Virus record (IMG/VR): IMGVR_UViG_3300036781_000044
Span: 1-55,514 of that record
Strand: one strand, 5' to 3'
From: a virus
Length of the DNA stretch: 55,514 nt
A model generated the notes under the pieces. It was not told where the DNA came from and did no database searches. It saw only the letters and a program-made list of their open reading frames with translations. Below, one piece after another: positions 38,804 through 47,247 of the stretch. Numbering within the stretch: the stretch's first letter is position 1; each line of letters starts with the position of its first letter. Made by a program: the position numbers and the translations under genes.

Positions 38804-40560
38804 AAACGACACTTGCTCTGTTCTTCGTCGCATTTGCCGCGGCATGCCCGTCGCCCGCGCCTGTACCTCAGCCGCCGGTACCCTCGACGTATCGTCTGCA
38901 GATTTATGTGCATGACGACGCAGACGATTCCCCGCTGGTCGCAGCGCGCGGCTACAGAGACAACGTGCCTGCTGAGAACCCCAACATGGGCGGGTCCCCG
39001 TTCACGCTTGGGAGCGACGCTGGGGCCGCGTGGCAGCTATCAGCGCAAGACTTCAACGTGTGCGCACTCGACGCTGGTTACAGTCTTGAATGCGCCCCGG
39101 TTCCCCTGCACGCGAATCTGACGCTGACAATCAAGCTGAAGAAACTACCGACGCCGACACCGCCTCCGCCGCCAGTCGAGTCGCCCGCGACGTGGACGAT
39201 CGAGCAGTTGAAAGACTTGCAGGGCGACTTGATGATCTGGGCCCCCGACGTCGGATGTTCACCCGAAGCGCGAATCGACTGCGGCAGCGCACACGGATTG
39301 CAAGCGGGATGGGTCTGGTCACTCACTACGCCGCGTTTCTCGGCTGAGAATCGACAGAAGCTCTATGCTGACGCCAAGAAGTTTGGTTATACGCATTACG
39401 CGATTGACGTTAACGCCTGCGAGATCGGCGGCGGATATCACAACATCATCCCTGTGACGACATGCGACGGCTTTGACGACGCCATCAATACAACGCTGAA
39501 AGAGATCGTCGCGCAGCATTTGATTCCTGTCTGCGCAGGCATCACGCAAGATGCGCCTGTCGCACCCGGCGTCGATCGATCGCTGTGCCCAATCGTCATG
39601 GACGATTGGGACAACACGCATCAGAAAGATTGTCACGTCAAAACTTTGGCGCAGACGTTCCCGAATGCGTTGATTTACGTTGAGATGCCGCAGGGCGTGA
39701 ACCCGCAGGGCGTATGGTCCCCGTCGCCTGACGCGTGCTCGCCATCCCCGTTCCCTGTGTCAGGCGGCGACTGGATCCGCAATCTGCAGCGTCAGTATCC
39801 CAACTTTACAGGCGTGCTCTATGAGACGTCAGGGCCTGACGGCGTTGACGCACAAGTCGCTGATCTCGTGTCCTGGAATCCGTGGTTCCGCGATTTGCAG
39901 CAAGTCGTCTTTGAGACCGATACGTATTGGAAGTTCTGGAATGGCTGGGACGTCAATGCGCAAAAGACGATGAACGATGCGATACGCGCGAAAGCCCCAT
40001 GGACACTCGGCTATTTTAGCGGCGGCACGTCGCATCCGCCAGTGCAGGGTTCACAGTCAGGCAGCGGACATTTCGAGGGTGAACTATCAGGCGATCAGAT
40101 TCAAGTCGTTGATGCCGTTGATTTCAGACAGTGGCCTGTCACGAGTCAGTTGACGAACGTGACGATCGGGCTTGATGGCGTCTATCTGACGTTTGACAAA
40201 CAAGACACATGGCCTGAAATCTCATTCGGTGTGCAGTATTCGCTAGGCATGTGCTTGAACATTAACAGTCAGTGGTACTGCAACGCGCCGATTGAACTCT
40301 GGAAGGGCTTGCCACGTTCTGGCGGCGCGATTCAAGCGCAAGACATCAACGGCACAGGCATCGGGCAGATCGCGACGAATTGGTGGTATGCGCCACGCTG
40401 GGGCATTCTGCAGAACAAGAACCCGGCACCCAACGAGCAGATCGGTATATTTGCCGTGGCGGGCGACGCGCGTAACGGCATCAACAATCCCCAAGAGCGC
40501 ACGAACATCGTGCTTGTGAGGCTGCCGCCTCCTAATACTGCGGCGACGTTCGTCAAATGA
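38800..40560 (+). CDS. Large predicted lipoprotein with Cys-rich barrel-like ectodomain
   Basis: 586 residues. The start MKTTLALFFVAFAAAC reads as a signal peptide with lipobox-like AAAC (Cys16), then a Pro-rich spacer, a small beta domain (about 30-110), a second Pro-rich linker and a TIM-barrel-like region (LMIWAPDVGCSPEA, YTHYAIDVNACEIGG). Many Cys residues fit an exported protein. It overlaps the endolysin stop by ATGA. Too long for an outer spanin; superinfection exclusion, surface modification or a virion role are possible. Confidence 0.6.
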   Translation: MKTTLALFFVAFAAACPSPAPVPQPPVPSTYRLQIYVHDDADDSPLVAARGYRDNVPAENPNMGGSPFTLGSDAGAAWQLSAQDFNVCALDAGYSLECAPVPLHANLTLTIKLKKLPTPTPPPPPVESPATWTIEQLKDLQGDLMIWAPDVGCSPEARIDCGSAHGLQAGWVWSLTTPRFSAENRQKLYADAKKFGYTHYAIDVNACEIGGGYHNIIPVTTCDGFDDAINTTLKEIVAQHLIPVCAGITQDAPVAPGVDRSLCPIVMDDWDNTHQKDCHVKTLAQTFPNALIYVEMPQGVNPQGVWSPSPDACSPSPFPVSGGDWIRNLQRQYPNFTGVLYETSGPDGVDAQVADLVSWNPWFRDLQQVVFETDTYWKFWNGWDVNAQKTMNDAIRAKAPWTLGYFSGGTSHPPVQGSQSGSGHFEGELSGDQIQVVDAVDFRQWPVTSQLTNVTIGLDGVYLTFDKQDTWPEISFGVQYSLGMCLNINSQWYCNAPIELWKGLPRSGGAIQAQDINGTGIGQIATNWWYAPRWGILQNKNPAPNEQIGIFAVAGDARNGINNPQERTNIVLVRLPPPNTAATFVK

Positions 40561-40937
40561 GTCGCTTTACGACGCCGCTGGAACTCGAATACATCGACGG
40601 TCGAAACTGGAAGCTGACCGCGGAGTTTGACTTTGCCAGCGACACACTTGAACGACTCGTGTGCGTGCCTGTCGGGTTCGTCACTGACTTTGCGTCGATC
40701 CCGCGCGTGTTGTGGCCATTCTTGCCGCCAACAGGACCATACGGGAAAGCGGCTGTCATTCATGATTTGTTGTATCGACATCCGTGCATGTTTTCGCCGT
40801 GCGTGACACGCGCACGCTGCGACGGCAGTTTGCTGGAGGGAATGGAGGCACTACAGGTCAATTTCTTCGTTCGCTGGATCATCTACCTCGGTGTTCGTCT
40901 CGGAGGCCATTTCGCTTATCAAGGAGATCACACATGA
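40557..40937 (+). CDS. DUF1353 protein
   Basis: 126 residues. VPVGFVTDFASIPRVLWPFLPP and AAVIHDLLY are the DUF1353 signature, a small family frequent near phage lysis genes, with conserved His/Asp pairs but no proven activity. Coupled to both neighbours by ATGA overlaps. Confidence 0.85.
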   Translation: MSRFTTPLELEYIDGRNWKLTAEFDFASDTLERLVCVPVGFVTDFASIPRVLWPFLPPTGPYGKAAVIHDLLYRHPCMFSPCVTRARCDGSLLEGMEALQVNFFVRWIIYLGVRLGGHFAYQGDHT

Positions 40938-41344
40938 AGTCACGTTCACTGTTCGCCGTCTTCGCGCTTGTCGCATTGCTCGTTGGTCCCGCGTGCTCGC
41001 ACGCGCCGTCGTCTGTCGTCACGCCGCAGGGCAAAGCGGCGTTTGCCGCCGATCAAGTCGTCACGCGTCTCGCAGAGATCCAGAACGCGGTGATCGTCGC
41101 CGCGACGCCTGACGCGGCGGGCAAAGTTGCGATTGCCAAACCGCAGGCCGATATCATTGTGGGATTCATCGTCGATGCCGCGAAGATCATCAAGCAGACG
41201 CCCAACGGGTGGATCGCGTCAGTCAGTCAGGCATGGACACTCGCGAAGAAGCGCATCCCGGCGGCGACGTTGCCGAGTGTGCAGGGCTACGTGCTCGCGA
41301 TTGACACGCTGTTGGCGGCGTCGGGCGGCGCCCCGCTCCCCTGA
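40934..41344 (+). CDS. Predicted lipoprotein, possible outer spanin-like protein
   Basis: 136 residues from the ATG at 40934. MKSRSLFAVFALVALLVGPAC is a signal peptide with Cys21 as the likely lipid site, though the lipobox (GPAC) is atypical. The rest is helical. Position after endolysin genes fits a spanin component, but it is longer than most and no inner partner is obvious. Confidence 0.55.
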   Translation: MKSRSLFAVFALVALLVGPACSHAPSSVVTPQGKAAFAADQVVTRLAEIQNAVIVAATPDAAGKVAIAKPQADIIVGFIVDAAKIIKQTPNGWIASVSQAWTLAKKRIPAATLPSVQGYVLAIDTLLAASGGAPLP

Positions 41345-41412
41345 GTCGCCGGCGCGATCGGAAGCGACGTCACAACAACGAAGCGATTTACGAGTTTCAA
41401 AGGAGTCAGTTC

Positions 41413-41607
41413 ATGAACCCGATTTTGTTGCAGGCGATCATCACTCAGTTCGTTGCGCCCGAGATCCTAGCGATCATCAAGAAGCATCACGAGACGACGG
41501 GCACGCTGCCGACGGACGCCGAAGTCATCGCGCAGTTGAACACTGACGCTGACGCGCTGATCGCGCGTGGGCAGGAGTTCTTGGACGCGTCGGCGTCACA
41601 GAGCTAG
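41413..41607 (+). CDS. Small hypothetical protein, last rightward gene
   Basis: 64 residues with AAAGGAG ahead of the ATG. Helical (ILLQAIITQFVAPEILAIIKKH). Function unknown. Its TAG stop is interlocked with that of the opposing gene (CTAG, 41604-41607). Confidence 0.65.
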   Translation: MNPILLQAIITQFVAPEILAIIKKHHETTGTLPTDAEVIAQLNTDADALIARGQEFLDASASQS

Positions 41608-41927
41608 AAAAAGGACACGTCTTCGGGCGTCGTCCCTAAGGCGACGGCCGCTTCTTGCGTGATCTGGGCGCGCGGGGAGTGGTCGTCGTCTTTTTTATTG
41701 AGTTCAGCCCGCATGCGCGTGATGCGATCTCGAAAGAACTGCGGCGTTTCGACGTCATCAGGCCAATCGTGCAACGACTCTTCTAACGCGCGCATATCGC
41801 GTTTGATTTGATACAGCCGTCCGTCTTCGCCGGGCTGAATGTCGTGCCACCACTCCCACGTATACGTGTGCAGCGCAGGCGCGTCAAAGAGCGTCTGTTC
41901 GTCGTCGAGCTTCGACCCTCGAGTCAT
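41604..41927 (-). CDS. Hypothetical protein, last leftward gene
   Basis: 107 residues, acidic, with EQTLFDAPAL near the N-terminus, which resembles the QxxLF clamp-binding motif only loosely, and several Trp (YTWEWWHDIQPG). No family recognised. No good ribosome-binding site precedes the ATG. Confidence 0.55.
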   Translation of the reverse strand: MTRGSKLDDEQTLFDAPALHTYTWEWWHDIQPGEDGRLYQIKRDMRALEESLHDWPDDVETPQFFRDRITRMRAELNKKDDDHSPRAQITQEAAVALGTTPEDVSFF

Positions 41928-42132
41928 ATAACAGCATTGTAAGAAATGAAGACGCTGGAAAATCTAAGGAATTTGAGGAAATCGCTCAGAACGTCTCAGG
42001 ATTCAATATGAGCGCGTCAGTCTGCGGGCTATCTAGCAAGTCGAAGTCGCTGTCGTTCGCTTGCCCTGACGAATCCTGACAAGCGTGAAACGCGTGTCCC
42101 GGGGACCAGGACACGCGTTTCGCCTCGGTCTG
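41928..42132. other. Intergenic region with a 13-bp hairpin
   Basis: 205 bases without a gene. Arms 42087-42099 and 42109-42121 (GAAACGCGTGTCC and complement) enclose nine bases. It follows the stop of the gene at 42133 and has no U tract in either direction, so a bidirectional barrier or binding site is as likely as a classical terminator. Confidence 0.55.
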
Positions 42133-42405
42133 TCACGTCAACTGCACGTCGAGTCGTCGAATGTCGATGACGGCGCGCAGTACCGCTCTGTCGCGCTGTA
42201 GTCTGACGCGCTGCGCGCTGACGAGCTTGCGTCGCGCATCGAGTGACACGATCTCGTCATCGGCGGCGCTGAGCTTCTCCGCATTTTCTTTCATGCGGTA
42301 GTCGATCTCGCTGCTCGACAAGTGGCGAATCTCGTGGCTGAACTCGACGTCGCGCAGTTGTGCCGCGCTGGGCTTTCTGACGATTGTTTTGGGCGTCTTC
42401 TTCAT
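42133..42405 (-). CDS. Small coiled-coil protein
   Basis: 90 residues: a basic start (MKKTPKTIVRKPSAAQ) then a long charged helix rich in Arg, Asp and Leu. GAGG precedes the ATG. No family recognised; it could oligomerise or bind DNA through the basic start. Confidence 0.65.
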   Translation of the reverse strand: MKKTPKTIVRKPSAAQLRDVEFSHEIRHLSSSEIDYRMKENAEKLSAADDEIVSLDARRKLVSAQRVRLQRDRAVLRAVIDIRRLDVQLT

Positions 42406-42520
42406 GGGTCTGGGTCCTCAAAGAATCGACGGTGAATCCGTCTTTGGTCGCGTCTGTCGCGTGCTCACGGAGCCATTCGTGGCTCACGTAATCGTATTTG
42501 CGTTTGTTGAACAACCACAT
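42257..42520 (-). CDS. Small protein with over-extended 3' end
   Basis: 87 residues as read, from the ATG at 42518-42520 with GGAG six bases ahead. The first 35 residues (MWLFNKRKYDYVSHEWLREH) look genuine. The rest reads out of frame over the coiled-coil gene for 149 bases. Removing one T from the TTT in GATTCTTTGAGG would stop it exactly ahead of that gene. Confidence 0.5.
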   Translation of the reverse strand: MWLFNKRKYDYVSHEWLREHATDATKDGFTVDSLRTQTHEEDAQNNRQKAQRGTTARRRVQPRDSPLVEQRDRLPHERKCGEAQRRR

Positions 42521-42600
42521 AGAAATCTCCGGGCTCGATAGCCGTTGCGCCTGTCGTTGGCCCCGATAGTTGTCGTGAGGACACCCGGAGATCGTGTGTG

Positions 42601-43524
42601 CTACATGTCGGACGGTTCGCTGCGCGACTCGCCGTCGATCGTGTTGGGATCGTTGACAGCCTCGCCAGCGTTCGCAGGATCGGGATGCTCGTCTTCGTGG
42701 TCGATCTTGATCTTCTTGCCGCCGCCGAAGACGTCGTAGAGCATGGCGCACTGCTCACGCACCGCGATGTCCGTCACGCCCAACTGCGCGAGGTTGTAGA
42801 CACCCCACGAATACGTGCCGTCCTGCTGTGATGCCGTGGTGAACGAATACATCCGCGCCCACGCCGGCGGGTTCGGCAGAGTCACGTTGTCGAGCTTGAT
42901 CGGCAGCCGAAGGAAGCTGTTCAGCTTCTTCGCGATCTTGATCTGCGACGACGACAGGGACAGCGCGACGAACTCCTGCTGGTCGACGAGCCAGATCACG
43001 TAGTCGTAGAACAGCGTCGCGACGGGCTTCACGCGCTTGCCGTTGGTGTCCTGCGTGAAGTTCATGCGCGGGTCGTTGATCGGCACGTCGAAGTCCACGA
43101 TCGTCTTGCCGTCGCCTGCGAACTGCATGCCGCGCGACCCCAACTGCGCGATGACGACGAACTTGAGCGGACCGCGTCCGTAGATTTCGCCGCTCAGATC
43201 GTTGAACATGTCCAGTTCGTTCAGCCCCTGAATCTGCAGGGGATTGTCAGGCTTGCGCTGTGCGCTGCCCGCCTGGCAGATGCGCAATCGGGGCGGCTTG
43301 ACGTCGCCTGCGCCAATGTTCTCAGTGCCCTGTCCTGCGCGCTCGACGAGATCCTGAGGCATGCTGGCGAGTGCGCCGCCTGTTTTTGGCGCCGCGGGTG
43401 TCAGTTTGTTGTCTGTCGTCATGGTGTGTGCTTTCTGTGTTGTATCAGGCTCAGAAGAACGCGCAATCGCCGCCTGTTCACGTTGCGCGCGTCGCTCACG
43501 ATTCAATTTCGCGAAGTCGACCAT
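42601..43524 (-). CDS. Phage protein of unknown function, possible ssDNA-binding-type
   Basis: 307 residues; an internal ATG at 43422 gives 273. The core (PPRLRICQAGSAQRK, DLSGEIYGRGPLKFVVIAQLGSRGMQF) matches a family common near phage replication genes. The last 30 residues are acidic (DHEDEHPDPANAG), as in SSB-type tails, which is the only hint of function. Confidence 0.6.
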   Translation of the reverse strand: MVDFAKLNRERRAQREQAAIARSSEPDTTQKAHTMTTDNKLTPAAPKTGGALASMPQDLVERAGQGTENIGAGDVKPPRLRICQAGSAQRKPDNPLQIQGLNELDMFNDLSGEIYGRGPLKFVVIAQLGSRGMQFAGDGKTIVDFDVPINDPRMNFTQDTNGKRVKPVATLFYDYVIWLVDQQEFVALSLSSSQIKIAKKLNSFLRLPIKLDNVTLPNPPAWARMYSFTTASQQDGTYSWGVYNLAQLGVTDIAVREQCAMLYDVFGGGKKIKIDHEDEHPDPANAGEAVNDPNTIDGESRSEPSDM

Positions 43525-43536
43525 TCGACGCTCAGT

Positions 43537-43731
43537 CTACTCGACTTTGTGGGCTTGTTCAATGTGAAATCTGTAGCCCGTCAGTCGCTCTAAGTGCGCT
43601 TCGACGTCAGGGATCGTCTTGATGTCGTGCGCGTCGAGTTCGTCTGGCGGCGTCGCTTTGACGCCGGTAATTGTCGTCACGGTTTTCGCACCGAGCTTGA
43701 CGACGATCTGAAATCGGATGTTGTCTGGCAT
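43537..43731 (-). CDS. Small hypothetical protein
   Basis: 64 residues with GGAGGAG ahead of its ATG. Strand-rich start (IRFQIVVKLGAKTVTTITG) and a helix near the end. No family recognised. Confidence 0.65.
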   Translation of the reverse strand: MPDNIRFQIVVKLGAKTVTTITGVKATPPDELDAHDIKTIPDVEAHLERLTGYRFHIEQAHKVE

Positions 43732-43772
43732 TTTTCTCCTCCATTAAACGAATCAAGCGCGCAGACGAGCAA

Positions 43773-43922
43773 GTGAACATTGTGACAAGGCCAACATTCC
43801 CCACGTGGACTCACGAGCAGCACTTTTGCGGGCCTTATCCGCTGTGCGAACGCTGCAAAGTCTCACCACTTGCATGGCGCTGCGTTCCTGTGAGTCGTCC
43901 GATCCACTGTTATCCACGCTGA
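43773..43922 (+). CDS. Possible Cys-rich micro-protein on the opposite strand
   Basis: 49 residues from a GTG, lying against the direction of its neighbours. Its pattern CxxxxxCxxC and two more Cys plus His suggests zinc binding (LCERCKVSPLAWRC). No strong ribosome-binding site. It fills a 218-base gap between leftward genes, and its stop lies in the hairpin at 43914-43938. Confidence 0.3.
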   Translation: MNIVTRPTFPTWTHEQHFCGPYPLCERCKVSPLAWRCVPVSRPIHCYPR

Positions 43923-43938
43923 CTGCGTTACAGCGTGG
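43914..43938. terminator. Hairpin after the SMC-like gene
   Basis: CCACGCTG (43914-43921) pairs with CAGCGTGG (43931-43938), 9-base loop, twelve bases after the leftward stop at 43950. No U tract follows, so the terminator call is tentative. Confidence 0.4.
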
Positions 43939-43949
43939 CGCGCTTGAAC

Positions 43950-45353
43950 TTAGACCGTATGCCCGTCTTCAATGAACACGCTGACGTCTGCCGCGTCTTT
44001 CGTCACGTATTCCATGAGAATCTGACCACCCGCGGTCCGCGCTTCACTCGCAATCAGCGCGAGGCTGTCATCGTCAAGTGCGTTGCCGTTCTTCACGAGC
44101 AGCAAGCGCAATTTCGGATGCAGCGCGAACCCGATCGCGACGCTGACGCGAATCTGCTCCGCGGTGCTCGCTTGCTTGAACGGCACATTGTTGAACGTCA
44201 CGCCGCTGTCAGACAGACTGAGCCCAGGCACTGGAAACTGCGCCGCGTCGAGGGCGGCCCGTTTCGCGGCCTCAGCTTCGTCGATGATGAGCCCTTCATC
44301 GACGGCGCGTGCAAAGAGCTTTTTCGCCGCCTCGTTCGCATCCATGAACGCGCGATTGGCGCGCACACGCTGATTCGTCGTGTTGATGTCTGCGAGCCGC
44401 TGATTGATGCTGCTGACGTCGGGCACGGCTTCTGCCGTCTTCTCGACGTGCTGTTGTTGCACCGTCAACAACGTGTCTTTCTCCGCAATCGCGGTTTCGC
44501 ACAACGAGACCTCGCGCTGTGCGTCGCTCAGTTGGGCTTGCAGACGCGCGACGCGATCGACGCTCGCGACTTTCTTTGACATCAGATCGTCGCGCTGTCG
44601 CTGCACGTCGTCACGCGCAGTAACGGCGTCACGGGCGAGCGCGCGGAGTTCTTCGGCGCGTCGAAGCTCAGCGGCGATTTCTTCCGCCGAGATTTCAGCC
44701 GTAGGCGCGTCGTCGAATGTCGGCATCGACGTCAGCACCGCGACCGCGTCTTTGTGCTGCCGATTCAGTTCTGCACGCCGCTCGAATGCCGCTTTGCGCG
44801 TCGCTTCGTGCGCGCTGACGTCGAGATTGACGATCTTGCGCAAGATGTCTTCTTGCGGCTTGGGATCGAGATTCACGAACGCCATCGGGTCAAATGTCAT
44901 CTTGCCGATGAGCTTGTCGAGAATCGCTTGCGGCGTGCCCTGCGTGATGCCGTCGGCGTTGCGCACGACGAGACGCGATTTGACATCACCCCATTTGTGA
45001 GTCGCGCACTTCTCCGTGTGCATTTGATCGTCGCCCACGATCGGCATATCGCCAGGATGCGTCACGCCGCAATCGCATGGAAGGTGATCGCGTGAGAACT
45101 CGCGACGAATCTTCAGGTCGCCCAAGTCAAGCTCGACGAAGCCTTTCGACTTGCCGACGTGGATCGGTTCAGCGGGACAGAGTGCTGCGCCGCCAAGCGC
45201 CATCGCGACGCAGTTGACAGCACTTGACTTGCCGGCGCCGTTCTTGCCGCCGATCATCAGCAATGACTGATCGGCAGACCAGTTGATCTCAATCGCAGAC
45301 AGTCGGAGAATGTTCTGCGCTTGCAGTGAGACGACGCGTAGTGACGTGCTCAT
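43950..45353 (-). CDS. SMC/Rad50-like AAA ATPase
   Basis: 467 residues from the ATG at 45351-45353, overlapping the upstream stop by ATGA. Walker A GGKNGAGKSS at about 36-45, a central coiled region (about 190-330), and a C-terminal ABC-like lobe STAEQIRVSVAIGFAL with a Walker B-like strand RLLLVKNG in which the usual acidic residue is Lys. A Cys-rich stretch (PCDCG, EKCATH) is inserted early. Probably acts in recombination or end processing, like phage gp46-type subunits; the nuclease partner may be one of the PD-(D/E)XK proteins. Confidence 0.75.
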   Translation of the reverse strand: MSTSLRVVSLQAQNILRLSAIEINWSADQSLLMIGGKNGAGKSSAVNCVAMALGGAALCPAEPIHVGKSKGFVELDLGDLKIRREFSRDHLPCDCGVTHPGDMPIVGDDQMHTEKCATHKWGDVKSRLVVRNADGITQGTPQAILDKLIGKMTFDPMAFVNLDPKPQEDILRKIVNLDVSAHEATRKAAFERRAELNRQHKDAVAVLTSMPTFDDAPTAEISAEEIAAELRRAEELRALARDAVTARDDVQRQRDDLMSKKVASVDRVARLQAQLSDAQREVSLCETAIAEKDTLLTVQQQHVEKTAEAVPDVSSINQRLADINTTNQRVRANRAFMDANEAAKKLFARAVDEGLIIDEAEAAKRAALDAAQFPVPGLSLSDSGVTFNNVPFKQASTAEQIRVSVAIGFALHPKLRLLLVKNGNALDDDSLALIASEARTAGGQILMEYVTKDAADVSVFIEDGHTV

Positions 45354-45616
45354 GGCTTGATGCTCCTGTTCACCGACTGCCACAAGAACAGCCGGTCGAT
45401 GATCGCGCGCCTCATGCGCGCATTGGCGCCTCCGGACTCCATGTGCGCGTTGTGGAAAATTTCCTGCATTTCGCTGTCCTGCAGGGCTTGTTCCAGTTCT
45501 TCACGCGACATGATGAGCACAGGCGGCCCAATGCTCGCTTTGGCCTCGTCTTGCCACTTCTGATCGCCGCGTGGCTTCTGAACGTTGTTCTCCAGCCGGT
45601 GCATGAAATCGTTCAC
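45350..45616 (-). CDS. Small hypothetical protein coupled to the SMC-like gene
   Basis: 88 residues from a GTG that overlaps the upstream stop (GTGA). Charged helices (SREELEQALQDSEMQEIFHN). Longer frames upstream lie over another gene. Possible accessory subunit of the ATPase by position. Confidence 0.6.
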   Translation of the reverse strand: MNDFMHRLENNVQKPRGDQKWQDEAKASIGPPVLIMSREELEQALQDSEMQEIFHNAHMESGGANARMRRAIIDRLFLWQSVNRSIKP

Positions 45617-46218
45617 AAATCGGTCCCTTCTGACGCGGCACGCGTCACGCTTTCGTCTACGACGTCCTGTTTCATTTGCGTGAACACGATCGACGTCTTC
45701 ACGTAGATTTTCGTTCCCGGCAGTTCCGGCTCGCCGTTGAGCAGACGTTCTTTGTTGAGCGCGTTGACACTCGCCCATGCGGGTGCGAGCAGACGTTCCA
45801 GCCCGTTTTTCATGTAGTGTTCGCGCAAGACGTCGCGATCCTCGAATGTCGTATACGGCTCGCTTGACACACGCAGCGTGTCACCTGTGACGAGACGCAT
45901 CATGTTTGGCGATGCGCCGTATTCGCCCCAGCCCGCGAACTCGCGCTCTTGTGTATCGATGAGCAGCTGGGTGGCGGCTTCAAGTTCCATGTTCAAGATC
46001 GACGCCTGCGCGTTGAGTTCTGCTTGTCGCTGACGCAACGTGCGATAGTGCTTCGCGAGTGCGACCGCCGGCTGTTCATGCGTCGTCTCGTTGAACTGAT
46101 CGCGCAGTTTCGTTTTGACCTGCTCGACGCGCTCTTGATACTGTGCCGGCTCTGTGCTGCCAAGCTTAGTCAGCTTGTGCAACACACCGTCATATTTGCC
46201 AGGGGCTTTTTTCGCCAC
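45613..46218 (-). CDS. Hypothetical helical protein
   Basis: 201 residues from a GTG with AAGGAG eight bases ahead. Central coiled helix (KHYRTLRQRQAELNAQASIL) and a C-terminal alpha/beta part. It precedes the SMC-like ATPase in the same operon. Family not recognised. Confidence 0.65.
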   Translation of the reverse strand: MAKKAPGKYDGVLHKLTKLGSTEPAQYQERVEQVKTKLRDQFNETTHEQPAVALAKHYRTLRQRQAELNAQASILNMELEAATQLLIDTQEREFAGWGEYGASPNMMRLVTGDTLRVSSEPYTTFEDRDVLREHYMKNGLERLLAPAWASVNALNKERLLNGEPELPGTKIYVKTSIVFTQMKQDVVDESVTRAASEGTDL

Positions 46219-46456
46219 GTTTTAATCTCCTTCTCTCGAATCGTGCCTTGCTAGGCGACAGTTTGCCAAATCCGCGCCAATACGACGGCGCGTGTGGATG
46301 ATCGTTGTTGCACCATCGACGCGCGAACGCGCGATAGACGATCTTGTCTGGGTGCGTCTCGCAGGTGTACCAGATGCCGACTCCACGTCGATACATCTTG
46401 CCGTTGCTGAACATCTCCGCGTTGCTGCGCGGGTAGCGTTGACGTCGTTGCTTCAT
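46190..46456 (-). CDS. Small basic hypothetical protein
   Basis: 88 residues, Arg/Lys/Trp-rich (MKQRRQRYPRSN, ...RRWCNNDHPH). Overlaps its neighbours at both ends (29 bases and ATGA). Nucleic-acid binding is plausible from charge. Confidence 0.55.
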   Translation of the reverse strand: MKQRRQRYPRSNAEMFSNGKMYRRGVGIWYTCETHPDKIVYRAFARRWCNNDHPHAPSYWRGFGKLSPSKARFERRRLKRGEKSPWQI

Positions 46457-46674
46457 GGCTTTTCGACGTTGAGTTCCAACGTCCCTGACAGTGTGCCAAG
46501 TGCGCGCCCGAATGCCGCCATACGCTCACCGTAAAGATTCGTGACGAATGTGAGACGCGCCGGGCCGTCGAGTGGAAAGTCTAAGCGCACGTCGACCGTT
46601 TCTTGTGGCATCTCAATGCCTTGCGCTTTCAGCGCGTCGTAGAGCGTCGGCGTCGATTTGATGACGTAGACCAT
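46453..46674 (-). CDS. Small hypothetical protein
   Basis: 73 residues with GAGG ahead of the ATG. Alternating strands (VDVRLDFPLDGPARLTFVTNLYG) suggest a small beta fold. No family recognised. Confidence 0.65.
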   Translation of the reverse strand: MVYVIKSTPTLYDALKAQGIEMPQETVDVRLDFPLDGPARLTFVTNLYGERMAAFGRALGTLSGTLELNVEKP

Positions 46675-46686
46675 AAGTGCCTCACT

Positions 46687-47041
46687 TCAACCGTAGACGA
46701 GTTCTCCGAAGCACGCATATTGCACGATGGTATCGGCCATCGGCCCGTCAAGATTCTCAGTGTCGAGCACGTTGTCACCAGCGTTCAGCGCGACGAGGAC
46801 GCCTTGCTTGATCATCGTGCGTGTGATGCGACGAGACGTCTGTTTATCGTCGTCACGCTCGATTAGCGTCACGCTGAAAAGACGTTTTTGAGCCGTTGTA
46901 ATCGGTTTCTGTGATTTCAGCCCAGTAGCCGATCCCGTGCGTGTGCCCAGCGTCGAGCGCAGTTTCAAGCACGCGACTCGCGAAATCGTCTGTGACGTCG
47001 ATCGCGGTGACACGAATGTCGGGTATCTTTTTGACGCTCAT
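46687..47041 (-). pseudogene. Hypothetical phage protein split by a frameshift
   Basis: Two overlapping frames make one protein of about 117 residues. The first (from 47041) reads to GYWAEITETDYNGSK and stops at 46853; the second (+1) continues RLFSVTLIERDDDKQTS and ends DTIVQYACFGELVYG at 46687. Phage proteins of this type have a GYWA block early and FGELVYG at the end. Removing one A from the A5 run (46885-46889) joins them, so this is an indel, an assembly error or recoding. Confidence 0.6.
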
Positions 47042-47247
47042 GACCGCACCGCCTCACGTGTCAAACGCTGAGCGACGAGTGCTGTGATTTGCGCGAGTGT
47101 CAGACAATCTACGTTCCCACGACCGTGGCCGGGCGACGTATCGCCGCCCGGCGTGCAGTGTTTCGTATGACAGACGCCGCAACGATTATTCGTGCAGCGT
47201 CCAGCGTCGCGTCTTGTGTCGTTGCCGCAGATTTCGCAGGTACGCAT
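47038..47247 (-). CDS. Small zinc-binding protein
   Basis: 69 residues with Cys pairs CEIC, CGVC and further Cys/His (CHTKHC), consistent with a compact zinc cluster, then a helix. Overlaps the helicase stop by one base and the next start by four. Confidence 0.65.
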   Translation of the reverse strand: MRTCEICGNDTRRDAGRCTNNRCGVCHTKHCTPGGDTSPGHGRGNVDCLTLAQITALVAQRLTREAVRS

